Below are positions 24,949-34,459 of a stretch of 64,000 bases of DNA, piece after piece. A model generated the notes under the pieces. It was not told the origin of the DNA and made no database searches. It saw only the letters and a program-made list of their open reading frames with translations. Made by a program: the position numbers and the translations under genes. Position 1 is the stretch's first letter, and every line of letters begins with the position of its first letter. Source of the stretch: Solibaculum mannosilyticum (lineage in GTDB: Bacteria > Bacillota > Clostridia > Oscillospirales > Acutalibacteraceae); contig NZ_AP023321.1 in the NCBI RefSeq assembly GCF_015140235.1, positions 1,664,501 to 1,728,500 on the forward strand, read 5' to 3'.

Positions 24949-24991
24949 CCTTCCCTGCGGCCATTTGTGACGACGAAAGGCGGTGTTTGCA

Positions 24992-25597
24992 GTGGAACAC
25001 GATGCTCTTACAGCCGGCGTCTCTCCCGGCGGTTTGATCGACTATCACCAGATTTTACTGCTTATCTGTTACATGCTCCGTCATGTGGGACAGCCCATGG
25101 TGCAGGAGCATATCACCAGCATCATTTATGAAAATGGATTGGCCAACTTCTTTGAGGTCAATGCCGCCATCGGCGATCTGATGGAACGGGGCCATATCAC
25201 TTCCTTCCAGGACACGGATACCGGAGATATTATGCTTTGTGTGACGGAGTCCGGCCGGAAAGTGGCGTCCACATTGGAAAGCGATCTGCCTTTGTCAGTG
25301 CGGGAACGGGCCGTGACGGCGGCGGTACAGCTTTTGGCACGGCGCAATATCGAACGCCAGAATCAGGTGGATATCGTCACAAGGGAAAACGGCGTGGCGG
25401 TTACCTGCCATGTATCTGACGGAAAACAAGATCTGATGACCCTCACCCTCTTGGTGGGGGACCGCATGCAGGCCGAGGCTGTCCGGGAACATTTTTTAAG
25501 CGATCCCACTCGCGTATACCAGGGGGTCCTCGCCCTCCAGACAGGGGATATGGACAGTTTTACCGATCTTCTTCGGCGGGACGGCCCTTCTTTCTGA
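24992..25597 (+). CDS. DUF4364 family protein
   Basis: A 201-residue protein with an N-terminal winged-helix-like region (IDYHQILLLICYMLRH, MVQEHITSIIYENGLANFFEV, LMERGHIT) and a C-terminal alpha/beta region, the layout of DUF4364, a clostridial family thought to be transcriptional regulators. The start is GTG 24992, about 9 bases after AAAGGCGG. A terminator follows. Confidence 0.85.
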   Translation: MEHDALTAGVSPGGLIDYHQILLLICYMLRHVGQPMVQEHITSIIYENGLANFFEVNAAIGDLMERGHITSFQDTDTGDIMLCVTESGRKVASTLESDLPLSVRERAVTAAVQLLARRNIERQNQVDIVTRENGVAVTCHVSDGKQDLMTLTLLVGDRMQAEAVREHFLSDPTRVYQGVLALQTGDMDSFTDLLRRDGPSF

Positions 25598-25616
25598 TGG
25601 TTCAAAACAAGGATGA

Positions 25617-25657
25617 CAAAAGGCCGACGCCGGAAAATGGCGTTGGCCTTTTGTTGT
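25617..25657 (+). terminator. Terminator after the DUF4364 gene
   Basis: Stem AAAAGGCCGACGCC/GGCGTTGGCCTTTT with T run; also suits the convergent bofA gene. Confidence 0.85.
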
Positions 25658-25681
25658 TTGCGATAGGTCTATGTTTTTCTG

Positions 25682-25939
25682 TCACAAAGCCGCCATGTTC
25701 AAAAGAAGCAGTGAAATCACGCCCGGTGCACCGGCCAAACAGGCAAAACCCAGACTTAGTCCATTGACCGAAAGAGCCATACCGGTAAAGGAGCTGGTCA
25801 GATTGACGGCTATCATCAAGAGGATGCCTTGTGCGCAAGATTTGAAAAAGGCTCCCACTGGTTTACCGGTCCGCACCATGGCGGCTAAAATGATCAGTCC
25901 CCCGACTGCCAGTACCGATGCCGAAATAGCAAAACCTAT
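25682..25939 (-). CDS. bofA: BofA-family pro-sigma-K processing inhibitor
   Basis: BofA restrains the SpoIVFB protease until the forespore signal (SpoIVB) arrives. The C-terminal 65 residues match the family: GKPVGAFF, a second membrane helix and the AGAPGVISLLLL end. The first membrane helix (IGFAISASVLAVGGLIILAA) lies upstream of the first ATG (25879), so the true start must be earlier. No ATG, GTG or TTG is available in frame; ATA at 25939, overlapping the yaaL stop and about 12 bases after GGAGGG, gives the usual length of 85 residues. A rare start codon, coupling or a sequencing error could explain this. Confidence 0.75.
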   Translation of the reverse strand: MGFAISASVLAVGGLIILAAMVRTGKPVGAFFKSCAQGILLMIAVNLTSSFTGMALSVNGLSLGFACLAGAPGVISLLLLNMAAL

Positions 25940-26238
25940 CCCACCACATTTCCCTCCTTTGCATCCATGTGCATCTCATAAGGCTGGCAGGTGATGCCCT
26001 GTTCCCGGGCTTGCCGGTTGAGATACCGGTATCGGGCCTCCAGCGCCTCCATCTCATAGATGCACGCTTCCATCAGATCCTCATCGCTTTGAGCTGAAAA
26101 ACGGGAATGAGCGGTCTGCATCATCTGGCAGACCAGTCGGATTTCTTCCAGCAGACGTTCCTTTTCCGGATCGACTTCCGGCAAAGATTCACGCTTTCTC
26201 CCAAAAAGGTTTCTAGCAATGTCTTTCATTCGTTCCAT
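25936..26238 (-). CDS. YaaL-like DUF2508 family protein
   Basis: A 100-residue helical protein with the DUF2508 pattern (KERLLEEIRLVCQMMQTAHSRF, then an acidic helix and EALEARYRYLNRQAREQG). In Bacillus the family member yaaL lies directly before bofA, as here, where the two reading frames overlap. GGCGGG precedes the ATG. Role unknown; synteny suggests it is expressed with bofA. Confidence 0.85.
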   Translation of the reverse strand: MERMKDIARNLFGRKRESLPEVDPEKERLLEEIRLVCQMMQTAHSRFSAQSDEDLMEACIYEMEALEARYRYLNRQAREQGITCQPYEMHMDAKEGNVVG

Positions 26239-26388
26239 TCTGATCCCGCCTTTTCTATGTTATTGTATGCTTGTAGTTTCGTCGGATATGCCAAGCCCTA
26301 TACAACATTTTGCGGGATGTTTGCGTGTATTTGGCCCTTCCGGTGAATATACTAGAATGAAGAGTTTGATAGAAACGAGGTGACTGAT

Positions 26389-26628
26389 ATGGGTGCGATC
26401 TTCTATACGGAACGGTTTTGCTCGATAGTCGGACATAACATCCCCCTCCTGAACCAGGACGGTAAAGGGGAGCTGCACTGTCTATGGCATCAGGAATGCG
26501 TCAAAAGGCGCGGCGGATGTCACAACCGTTGGATCTTTCCTCACGGCGCTCAGACAGAAGCCGTCCTTCCTTCTCAAGAGGGACACGACGCTTCGCCGGA
26601 CCGATCTATGGTTTCTTCCCTGCGATAA
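26389..26628 (+). CDS. Small Cys/His-rich protein, unknown function
   Basis: A 79-residue product with CSIVGHNIPLLNQDG, HCLWHQECVKRRGGC and HNRW, a spacing compatible with a zinc-binding fold. ACGAGGTGA lies 5-6 bases before ATG 26389, and a terminator follows 10 bases after the stop, which supports a real gene. The tail is polar and of low complexity. No family recognised. Confidence 0.6.
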   Translation: MGAIFYTERFCSIVGHNIPLLNQDGKGELHCLWHQECVKRRGGCHNRWIFPHGAQTEAVLPSQEGHDASPDRSMVSSLR

Positions 26629-26637
26629 TGGTCAAAA

Positions 26638-26681
26638 CGGCCCTGTGCTCTCTAATCTGAGAGACAGGGCCGTTTTTTTAT
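26638..26681. terminator. Bidirectional terminator
   Basis: Stem ACGGCCCTGT/ACAGGGCCGT with T run between the convergent genes ending at 26628 and 26703. Confidence 0.85.
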
Positions 26682-26702
26682 CCAAAGAGATTAATTGTGT
26701 GT

Positions 26703-29700
26703 TTATCTACCAGTGTTCCCATTCCACCGGGCGGAATATACAGGATAGGCGGAGGATGGGAAACCTACTGTTTGGGGAAATCTCTTCCACCATTTGTCCT
26801 GTTCGCCGTTTGCGACAGCGGCAATCGGTTGCGATGCAGATGCTTCTGTCGGGACATCCTTTTGTTCGGATGGGGCTGGGACATGGTTCTTTCCAAATTT
26901 CACCTTCTCACAGACCGGTTGGAACGTATCTCCATCCCAAACGAACACATTGGCGTAATACCCTTCTTCTGCAAAATGGCCGTCGCCATTGTCGGGCATT
27001 TCGAGCGTCACCTGGAGCGATCTTTCCTGTCCGGCGGCCACAGTTTCAACTGTCTGGCCAGAGTAAACCATACGTCCATCGGCATTGTATACGGCCACCA
27101 CCAGCATGCGGTTTTGATCCTCTGTAGATGTGTCCTGATATTGCAGCGTGGTAACCAATGTCTCGGCCGACAATGTATCTATGGCGTTGCCTTGACCGTC
27201 AGTAAATGTGAGAGGCGATTGAGGTTCTGTGGTCACAGCTTCCACTGTAGCGGCAAAGAGAGAAACACTGTAGTTTGCTTCTTCTCGATCGTTTTGATCC
27301 ACCATAAGGCGGATGGTGTATTTCTGTGCCTCATCGCAGTCAAAGCTCAGATTCAGCTTGCGGTAGATGCGGCTACCTCCCGGATTGGACCATAAAGGTT
27401 CCTCCAGAACTGTATTCCCCGCCTGATCCATCACCTGGACGTAAGCGCCGGCACGGACGCCTGAAATATAGAAGCTTGCATCGTGCTGTCCCGCTGGGAG
27501 ATCCATATCAAAAGCAATGCCGGTATTGTTCCACACGATATAGCGGATATTTTCACCAGTTTCAGTGGGAGCGCCGTTTTCCCAATTAAAATAGGGTGAA
27601 TTGGGATTCCATTTGTCCATCTGTTCCTCAGTGAGATTCCCGCTGACAGCCGATGCCGCCCCGGCAAAAACAGATTCTTGACGATCGGCTTTGTAGATGA
27701 TCTTATCCTTGTACCCTAAATAAGCCCAATCGTCGTATTTTTCATCGCTGAGATGGACGGTCGACTTCTCTTCTACCTTTTCAATGCCTGTCATTGATAC
27801 CTTTTGCTCTTCAAATACGGCCCGAATGGTAAGGGAGTCAGAGGGCATTGTGAACGTAAGGGGGCTGACAGCTTTGCCGTCCAAATCCAGGGATCCCTTT
27901 ACCACTTCCCAACGCTGTAACTGATAGCCATCCTCTGGGACGGCATTCAAAGTGACGATATTTCCTGTTTTATAGATGCCTGCACCTGTGACTGAGCCAG
28001 GTCCCTGAACCAGTACGGTGACGCCGGGTGCCTTGGTCTTTACTGCAACAGCCGACAATCCCACACTATAGTTTGCCGCTTGTTGATCGTCGCCCACCAG
28101 CAGACGAACTGTAAAGGTCTTCTCCTCTGTACAGAAGAAATCGAGGGTTACTTTCCGATATTGGCGTTGTTCGCCGGTGTTGTCCCAAAGGGATTGCCGG
28201 GCCACAATTTCACCCGAGGAATCTACAACGGCAAGGGTTGCATTGGCTCGGATGCCGGTGGCATAGAGGGTCACTTCATAGGCCCCTGTAGGCAATTCCA
28301 ATGGAACCTCCAAGCCCTTTTTGGACCAGCCAAAGGTGGTCGATCCATTGTTCTCCGACTGAACCGGCGTGCCGTCGTCCCAAGTGAAGGAAACCGGCTG
28401 ATTCGCGTTATTCTCGCCGGTGGAATAGGCTCCATCCATACTGGCAATCTGACCGATCATCGGGTTATCCTGGTCTTTCCGGACTGTTTGGATGCCATAC
28501 GGCTGATTCAGTCCGTATTGTGTCCAATCGTCGTAATCGCTTAAGTAGACAGTGGTCCCTGCCGAGATCTCCTCTATCCGGGAGACGGCAGCTTCAGGCA
28601 GAGGTTCCCAGGAGGCGTAAAGGGTAATGTGTTTTGTCACTGCGTCGGACGCAAAATCCCACGGTATGGTGAGATCAATATCCTGGTACCATCCTCCAAA
28701 AGTATAGCCAAAACGGGTAGGGTCCTCCGGTTTTTCTAGAAGGCTGCCGTCTTCCACCTGCTGAACGTCTACGGCGCTCCCGCTGTTTGTTTCAAATGCG
28801 ACGTTGTAGACAGCGATCCATTTGGCATACAGAATTATATCAGAGGTAACGGTATCCTGGTCAAAATCAAAGGCCTGCGTGCCGTCGGCATCTCGATACC
28901 ATCCTAGGAATCGGTAGCCTTCCCGAATGGGATCGGAGGGTTTTGTCGCCTTTTCTCCCTCCTGCACCGATTGAGTAGGTACTTTGGTGCCTTCTGCACT
29001 GTCAAATGCTACACTGTAGGAATCGACCGTATGCAAAGTAGCGGCGGCAATGCCTACGCTGAAATCATGGCTTTGATCGTCTTGATCGGTTAAGAGCCGG
29101 ACAGTGCACTTCTCCGGTACCTGCAATTCAAACTGTATGCTGACCTTTCGATATTGCCGATTCTCACTGTTAGGCAAAAGCTCCTGCTGAGCCAGGAGTC
29201 CTCCCTCTTCACCCAACACCTCGATGGTGGAACGGGAGCGGATTCCGGTCGTGTACAAGTCCACATCATAGGCTCCTCCCGGCATATTGAGCACAAGCTC
29301 AATGCCTTGCTGGCTCCAGACGATGTTCTGATTGTTGTCAGCTGAAGTATCCGGGGAACCGCTTGTCCAGCGGAAGCCAGGTGCATCGCCCGAAAGGGTT
29401 TCCTGTGTCCAGGTACCTCCCACATTCTTCAGACCGCCTCTAGCCAGGATAGGGGATTCCTCACTGGTACGGCGATTAATCTTATCGATAGCACTGAACT
29501 GAGCCCATTCGTCGTAGCGGGATGAGTCCAAATCCACTACAGTCCCTTGTTCCACTGGTGTAATGGACTCGATGGTGGCGCTCGCCTCTTTTGTATAATC
29601 TACAGGGGTACTCCCCATCTCGAAGATCAGTTCACCGCCGTTTACGATGTCTTCGTGATGGAACATAGTGCTCTTGTAAGGCTTGCCGTTTAACGTGATG

Positions 29701-32672
29701 GACTGGATGTATTTATTTTCTTCCGAGAGATTGTTGGCAATGACGGTAAACTGATTGCCATTGTCCATATGGATGGTGGTTTTGTCGTAATGAGGGCTGG
29801 TAAAATAATATAAGTTCTGCCCTGCGTTGGGGAAGAATCCGATGGAGGAGAAGATATACCAGGAGCTCATGGCGCCGGAATCATCGTTGCCGGGTTTGCC
29901 GTTGAGACTGAATTTGTTGCGCATCATCTCTACGCAGTCGGTGGTAAGATAGGGTTTAGAAGTATAGTTAAACAGGTAGGCCGATAAAAATGCCGGTTCA
30001 TTGCCGATATCAACCCAGTTTTTCTCGATCCCCAGTTTGAGACGGTCGCAGAAGTTCTCCTCCCCGCCCATCTTCTCAATCAGTTGGGGGATGTCATGGG
30101 GGACAAAGAAAGAATATCCCCAGGAACTGGCCTCATAGAAAAATTCCACCCACGATCCGTGGCTCTTAGTGGGATCCGGGATGAGCTCATCGTCATATAC
30201 CCAGGAACCGTCGGCTGCTTTGGGCCAGATGAATCCGGCATAGCCATTGTTGACAACATCCGGATTCCAGATGTTGGTCCAGCTGTTGCTGCGCTCCAGC
30301 CATTTCTCATAATTTTCTGTATCGCCGAATCCTTTGGCCATCTGGGCCGCCAGATAATCGTTGTATGCGTATTCCAGCTGGTAGGAACAACTCATGATCC
30401 GGGTAATGGTATCATCGCTGGGGATCCATCCCAGGGACTTGTAATTGGAATCTCCAGGGTTAGCAATGTTCCAACCCTGATAATCCAAACGGTAATCGGT
30501 GGCATTCTTTTGAATCACTTCATAGGCTTCGTTCCAGTCTACGCCCTCGATGCCTTTTACATAGGCGTCTACAATGACGTTGTCGATATCGTCGCCGCCC
30601 TGTTGGCCTATCATATCGTTGCCTCCGACGATGGAGTCACGGACATAGCCATTGACCTTCTGCCGGGTGATATAGCTGTTGACGGTCTTGGCTACCAAAT
30701 CAGGGTTTGTGATGGTGTACAATGGATACAGTGTACGCCAAGTGTCCCATGTGGCAAAGTGGTCGTCCATCATATCGGCATCGCCGTATTTGGCAATGTC
30801 CCCGGTACGGTCACGGGGCATGAGATGCGCGTGATAGATGCTGGTATAAAAGATTTGTTTTTCCTCGTCGGAAACGTCGCCGCCGATGACGATTTTATTG
30901 AGCTCTTCATTCCATTGATCTTCTGTTTCAGCTTTGACGGCATCATAATCCCAGTCGGGGATTTCTCCCTCCAGCCATGTTTTGGCCTGATCGACGCTCT
31001 TAAAAGAAACACCCATCTTCATAAGGATCTCTTCATCGGACTGGGTGTCAAAGGTCAGATACGCGCCCATCCCCGCCAGACGATCGATGACGTCCACCGG
31101 GCCCATGCTGTTGACGCCGGGCTTGGGACCAGAGGCATCGTAAGTACCGGTGACTTTTGGGGTCTTATTGACAACAGCGTAGAAGTACAGGTCATGCTCC
31201 GGACCCCAACCGCCTGCATAATGGCCGGAACCGCTGATAATGGTATTCCCCTGTTCATCGGTGGAGACATCCACTTTGATATCTTCTGCATCGCCGTTGG
31301 CGATGTTATGGGCCATATCGATCACTAGGTTTGCATCGTCCGATTCGGGATAGGCAAACTTATAGATGGTAGAATGTTCCGCTGGCGTAAAGGAACAATC
31401 GATATCGTAATCGGTAAGTGTTACGCTGTATTCCGAGCAGGTGGGATTCTCATTTGCTTTCTCCGAATCATGGCCGTCCAACCGGGTGGAAAGTCCCACT
31501 TGAGGGGAGACCAGGAATTGTCCGTATTTGCCCACGCCGGTGCCGCTGACGTGGATCTGAGAAAAGCCACGGATTTTCCCATCGGCGCTATAACCGGTGC
31601 ACTTATTTTGAGGATCGGTGTCCGGGCTTGGGTTGACGGATGCATTCGGGCGCTGCGGGCCGATGACGGTATTGCTGTATCCAGACGTCGATCCAATATT
31701 CATATTGATGTATTGGGTCAGATCCTCCTCTTGCTGCCCCGAAGGATCGGTAAATACCGCACGTATGGCGACGTCCCCAGACGGCATTGTGAAAGAAATC
31801 GGGTTGGCCGTTTCATCGGATAATTGAACGCTGCCTTTGACAACCTGCCATTCTTTAAATGTATAATTTTCTTCTGGAGCAGCAGTCAGAGTGACTTCGT
31901 CCCCTTTTATAAACTGGCCATCCCCTGTAACGCTTCCTCCTTTGGTAGCGCTCGTGGAAACGGTATGAGGACTTGGCTGTCCAGCCTTAACGGTAGCCGC
32001 TGCAAGAGCAATACTGGGCCAATCTGCATAGTTATCGGTTGCAATAATATCCACAGAAATTCTTTGCGCGATTTCGCTTTCGTAAGAGATGGTCACCATC
32101 TCAGGCAAGTGTGCCCAAGACCCACCCCCTTCATTGAGAGTAGATTTCCCAATTAAAGTATCGTTTTGATCCCGGACCTCCACCTTAGCGTTGCTGTTGT
32201 AGGTGGAGGTATAAAGAGCCAGATCCCATTGTCCGGCAGGGAGGTCAAAATCCAGGCGAATGCCTGTGCCCTCGATTCCGGTTTGGCCTACGCCGTTTTT
32301 GATAAAATAGCGGCTGCTGGCCGACTGGGTAGGCGTTCCATCCGACCATTCAAATTCCATGCGATAATTTTTGACGTCGGATTCACTGGCGGAACTCAAT
32401 CCAGTTCCCTTGATGGCCGACGGCGTACCAATAATCGCTTCTCCACTGCTTTTACGGTTGATCGTTCCCGCACTGGTATGGCCAAAATGGGCCCAATCGG
32501 TGATCCCCTCTTCACTCAGATCCACGATAGCAGGGTTTTCTGCACTGGACGACAACGCTTCTACAGCGATGTCCACTGTAGCGCTTTCCCGCCCTTGAAC
32601 GTAAGCCATGGGAAGCATCCCGATCACCATGACCATCGCCAAAAAGAAACTGGCGAACTTCTTCATTTTCAC
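26703..32672 (-). CDS. Secreted multidomain GH92 alpha-mannosidase
   Basis: A 1,989-residue exported protein. After a signal peptide (to about 30) come module 1 (about 37-227), a divergent InlB B-repeat-like domain (227-311), the GH92 region (311-1031), module 2 (1044-1212), two Listeria-Bacteroides repeats (1213-1360), module 3 (1360-1547), another B-repeat-like domain (1547-1627), module 4 (1627-1814) and a C-terminal region. GH92 enzymes are calcium-dependent exo-mannosidases, mostly alpha-1,2. Typical motifs are DHFATWDTWRTLYP, GNEPAFLSAYLFNY and GNDDSGAMSSWYIFSSIGFFP, whose Asp residues fit the catalytic base. No LPxTG anchor is visible. GTG 32672, 6-7 bases after GAGGTG, is preferred over ATG 32666 and 32696. 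Confidence 0.92.
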   Translation of the reverse strand: MKMKKFASFFLAMVMVIGMLPMAYVQGRESATVDIAVEALSSSAENPAIVDLSEEGITDWAHFGHTSAGTINRKSSGEAIIGTPSAIKGTGLSSASESDVKNYRMEFEWSDGTPTQSASSRYFIKNGVGQTGIEGTGIRLDFDLPAGQWDLALYTSTYNSNAKVEVRDQNDTLIGKSTLNEGGGSWAHLPEMVTISYESEIAQRISVDIIATDNYADWPSIALAAATVKAGQPSPHTVSTSATKGGSVTGDGQFIKGDEVTLTAAPEENYTFKEWQVVKGSVQLSDETANPISFTMPSGDVAIRAVFTDPSGQQEEDLTQYINMNIGSTSGYSNTVIGPQRPNASVNPSPDTDPQNKCTGYSADGKIRGFSQIHVSGTGVGKYGQFLVSPQVGLSTRLDGHDSEKANENPTCSEYSVTLTDYDIDCSFTPAEHSTIYKFAYPESDDANLVIDMAHNIANGDAEDIKVDVSTDEQGNTIISGSGHYAGGWGPEHDLYFYAVVNKTPKVTGTYDASGPKPGVNSMGPVDVIDRLAGMGAYLTFDTQSDEEILMKMGVSFKSVDQAKTWLEGEIPDWDYDAVKAETEDQWNEELNKIVIGGDVSDEEKQIFYTSIYHAHLMPRDRTGDIAKYGDADMMDDHFATWDTWRTLYPLYTITNPDLVAKTVNSYITRQKVNGYVRDSIVGGNDMIGQQGGDDIDNVIVDAYVKGIEGVDWNEAYEVIQKNATDYRLDYQGWNIANPGDSNYKSLGWIPSDDTITRIMSCSYQLEYAYNDYLAAQMAKGFGDTENYEKWLERSNSWTNIWNPDVVNNGYAGFIWPKAADGSWVYDDELIPDPTKSHGSWVEFFYEASSWGYSFFVPHDIPQLIEKMGGEENFCDRLKLGIEKNWVDIGNEPAFLSAYLFNYTSKPYLTTDCVEMMRNKFSLNGKPGNDDSGAMSSWYIFSSIGFFPNAGQNLYYFTSPHYDKTTIHMDNGNQFTVIANNLSEENKYIQSITLNGKPYKSTMFHHEDIVNGGELIFEMGSTPVDYTKEASATIESITPVEQGTVVDLDSSRYDEWAQFSAIDKINRRTSEESPILARGGLKNVGGTWTQETLSGDAPGFRWTSGSPDTSADNNQNIVWSQQGIELVLNMPGGAYDVDLYTTGIRSRSTIEVLGEEGGLLAQQELLPNSENRQYRKVSIQFELQVPEKCTVRLLTDQDDQSHDFSVGIAAATLHTVDSYSVAFDSAEGTKVPTQSVQEGEKATKPSDPIREGYRFLGWYRDADGTQAFDFDQDTVTSDIILYAKWIAVYNVAFETNSGSAVDVQQVEDGSLLEKPEDPTRFGYTFGGWYQDIDLTIPWDFASDAVTKHITLYASWEPLPEAAVSRIEEISAGTTVYLSDYDDWTQYGLNQPYGIQTVRKDQDNPMIGQIASMDGAYSTGENNANQPVSFTWDDGTPVQSENNGSTTFGWSKKGLEVPLELPTGAYEVTLYATGIRANATLAVVDSSGEIVARQSLWDNTGEQRQYRKVTLDFFCTEEKTFTVRLLVGDDQQAANYSVGLSAVAVKTKAPGVTVLVQGPGSVTGAGIYKTGNIVTLNAVPEDGYQLQRWEVVKGSLDLDGKAVSPLTFTMPSDSLTIRAVFEEQKVSMTGIEKVEEKSTVHLSDEKYDDWAYLGYKDKIIYKADRQESVFAGAASAVSGNLTEEQMDKWNPNSPYFNWENGAPTETGENIRYIVWNNTGIAFDMDLPAGQHDASFYISGVRAGAYVQVMDQAGNTVLEEPLWSNPGGSRIYRKLNLSFDCDEAQKYTIRLMVDQNDREEANYSVSLFAATVEAVTTEPQSPLTFTDGQGNAIDTLSAETLVTTLQYQDTSTEDQNRMLVVAVYNADGRMVYSGQTVETVAAGQERSLQVTLEMPDNGDGHFAEEGYYANVFVWDGDTFQPVCEKVKFGKNHVPAPSEQKDVPTEASASQPIAAVANGEQDKWWKRFPQTVGFPSSAYPVYSARWNGNTGR

Positions 32673-32897
32673 ACAACACACCTCTTTTTCTATCATCAGA
32701 AATCATAAAAATACAAGCCTTCTTCTTATCATCTCTCTTCTATTTCTAAAATTAAAGAATTGATTCCTACTATTCCAATAAAACATCTAAATTATGGGCA
32801 GTTTTTTTGGAATAATCCAAATTTTATTTTATTCTTTTTAACCATTTAAATCAAGTATATTTATTATTTTGGAAATGAAAATACATTATAATCCTAA

Positions 32898-32936
32898 AAA
32901 GAAAGCCCGGACCATTTTGATCCGGGCTTTCTTTTT
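32898..32936. terminator. Terminator of leuB
   Basis: Stem AAAGAAAGCCCGGA/TCCGGGCTTTCTTT, symmetric. From here to 32697 I see no gene; the stretch is AT-rich and should hold the GH92 promoter. Confidence 0.9.
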
Positions 32937-32967
32937 AACTACAAATTTTATTTTCGGCCAAATGAAC

Positions 32968-34041
32968 TTACAGGTTGTCTACCACCAATTGTCCCATGGT
33001 GACGGTGTCCACCTTTTTCGTGCCTTCCGTATAGATATCCGGCGTGCGATATCCTTGATCAAGCACCTTGGCCACGGCAGCATCGATGGCATCGGCAGCT
33101 TCCATCTCATCCAAAGAGAACCGAAGCATCATGGCCACCGACAAGATGGTCGCCAACGGATTGGCAATACCCTGTCCAGCAATATCGGGGGCCGAACCAT
33201 GGATGGGTTCATACAGGCCTCTCGTGCCATCGCCCAGGCTGGCCGACGCCAGCATCCCGATCGAGCCGCTGATCATGGACGCCTCATCCGACAGAATGTC
33301 TCCAAACATATTGGAAGTCACCACCACGTCAAACTGGCCGGGATTGCGCACCAGCTGCATCGCACAGTTGTCCACATACAGATGCGACAGCTCCACATCC
33401 TCATATTCCTTGGCCACGCGCAGGATCACTTCCCTCCACAAACGGGAGGATTCCAACACATTGGCTTTGTCCACCGAGCACAATTTATGGCCCCGTTTTC
33501 TGGCAAGATTAAAGGCCACCCGGGCGATGCGCTCTACCTCCGGCACCGTGTACATCTCTGTGTCAAAAGCAGCGGGTACCCCCTTGACCATCTTACGGCC
33601 CCGGTCGCCGAAATAGATACCGCCCGTCAGTTCGCGGACCATCATAATATCCAGCTCTTCCCCAATGATATCGCCTTTAAGAGGGGAAGCATCCCGCAGG
33701 GGTTTAAAGATACGAGCCGGACGCAAATTGGCGTACAGACCCATGCCGGCGCGGATCCCCAGCAATCCCGCCTCCGGACGGTTGTTGCCCGGCTGGGATT
33801 CCCATTTGGGGCCGCCTACCGCTCCCAACAATACGGCGTCAGCGGCATTGCACTTCTGGAGGGTTTCCTCCGGAAGCGGGACTCCAGTCTCATCGATGGC
33901 GATCCCGCCCAACAAGGCCTCGTCGTAGGTGACGGTAAACTGATGCTTTTCTGCGGCACGATTTAAAACCTTTACCGCTTCAGTCACGATTTCCGGACCA
34001 ATTCCGTCGCCTCTCAGCAGCACGATGTTGTAATTTTTCAT
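32968..34041 (-). CDS. leuB: 3-isopropylmalate dehydrogenase
   Basis: LeuB oxidises and decarboxylates 3-isopropylmalate with NAD+ in leucine synthesis. The 357-residue product has the usual length and shows [22 protein letters not shown], the [11 protein letters not shown] and DRGRK segment, and [21 protein letters not shown] 34041 has GGAG about 9 bases upstream and is preferred to the GTG at 34050. No other leu gene is adjacent. A T-box leader precedes it, so expression should respond to tRNA charging. Confidence 0.96.
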   Translation of the reverse strand: MKNYNIVLLRGDGIGPEIVTEAVKVLNRAAEKHQFTVTYDEALLGGIAIDETGVPLPEETLQKCNAADAVLLGAVGGPKWESQPGNNRPEAGLLGIRAGMGLYANLRPARIFKPLRDASPLKGDIIGEELDIMMVRELTGGIYFGDRGRKMVKGVPAAFDTEMYTVPEVERIARVAFNLARKRGHKLCSVDKANVLESSRLWREVILRVAKEYEDVELSHLYVDNCAMQLVRNPGQFDVVVTSNMFGDILSDEASMISGSIGMLASASLGDGTRGLYEPIHGSAPDIAGQGIANPLATILSVAMMLRFSLDEMEAADAIDAAVAKVLDQGYRTPDIYTEGTKKVDTVTMGQLVVDNL

Positions 34042-34124
34042 CCGTCTCACTCCATATCCACAAATATAAATAGAAAACGACCGTTCTTCTTATTCAGAAA
34101 AATGGTGCGCCTATCGACTAAAAA

Positions 34125-34416
34125 ATAAAAACGCCCCTATCCACGCACATTCTCGCATGGATAGGGGCGCGGAATCCTCTTCCTCGCGGTACCACCCTAT
34201 TTCAGCACACTGCTCCTTTTACAGCACAGATGCCCTCCTAGGCCAATAACGCGGCCAAAACGTCCTACCCTTCGGCAGGCGACTCCGGGATGAGCTATCC
34301 ACAAACGCCTCGCCGCCGGCTCGCAGCATCCGCCGGCTCTCTTGAGACAAGGACGATGTCTTTTTCCCTTCACCGTCTTATTTCCCTATTCCCGATCGAT
34401 ATCTTTTATCAGATCG
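34125..34416 (-). promoter_or_regulatory. T-box leader upstream of leuB
   Basis: On the minus strand: a stem I with GAGAGCCGG and GCGAGCCGG blocks closed by CGTCCT/AGGACG, the T-box sequence AGGGTGGTACCGCG (about 34185-34198) and a terminator CGCCCCTATCCA/TGGATAGGGGCG followed by TTTTTATTTTTT. The codon after the conserved GAA of the specifier loop reads GGG or GGT rather than a Leu codon; CTC occurs only in the apical part. Confidence 0.9.
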
Positions 34417-34422
34417 GGTTCT

Positions 34423-34450
34423 ATTATAGCATCTCAGTGGGATTTGTCAA
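34423..34450 (-). promoter_or_regulatory. Promoter of the T-box/leuB unit
   Basis: Perfect TTGACA and TATAAT with a 16-base spacer, just beyond the stop of the GH13 gene. Confidence 0.85.
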
Positions 34451-34459
34451 CCGATCTCC

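Noticed and set aside
30084-31328. Open frame of 414 codons on + inside the GH92 gene
   Set aside because: Antisense to the GH92 catalytic domain, which carries the conserved motifs; the hydrophobic composition is a by-product of the sense codons.
32869-33966. Open frame of 365 codons on + opposite leuB
   Set aside because: It crosses the leuB terminator and is antisense to an unambiguous leuB.
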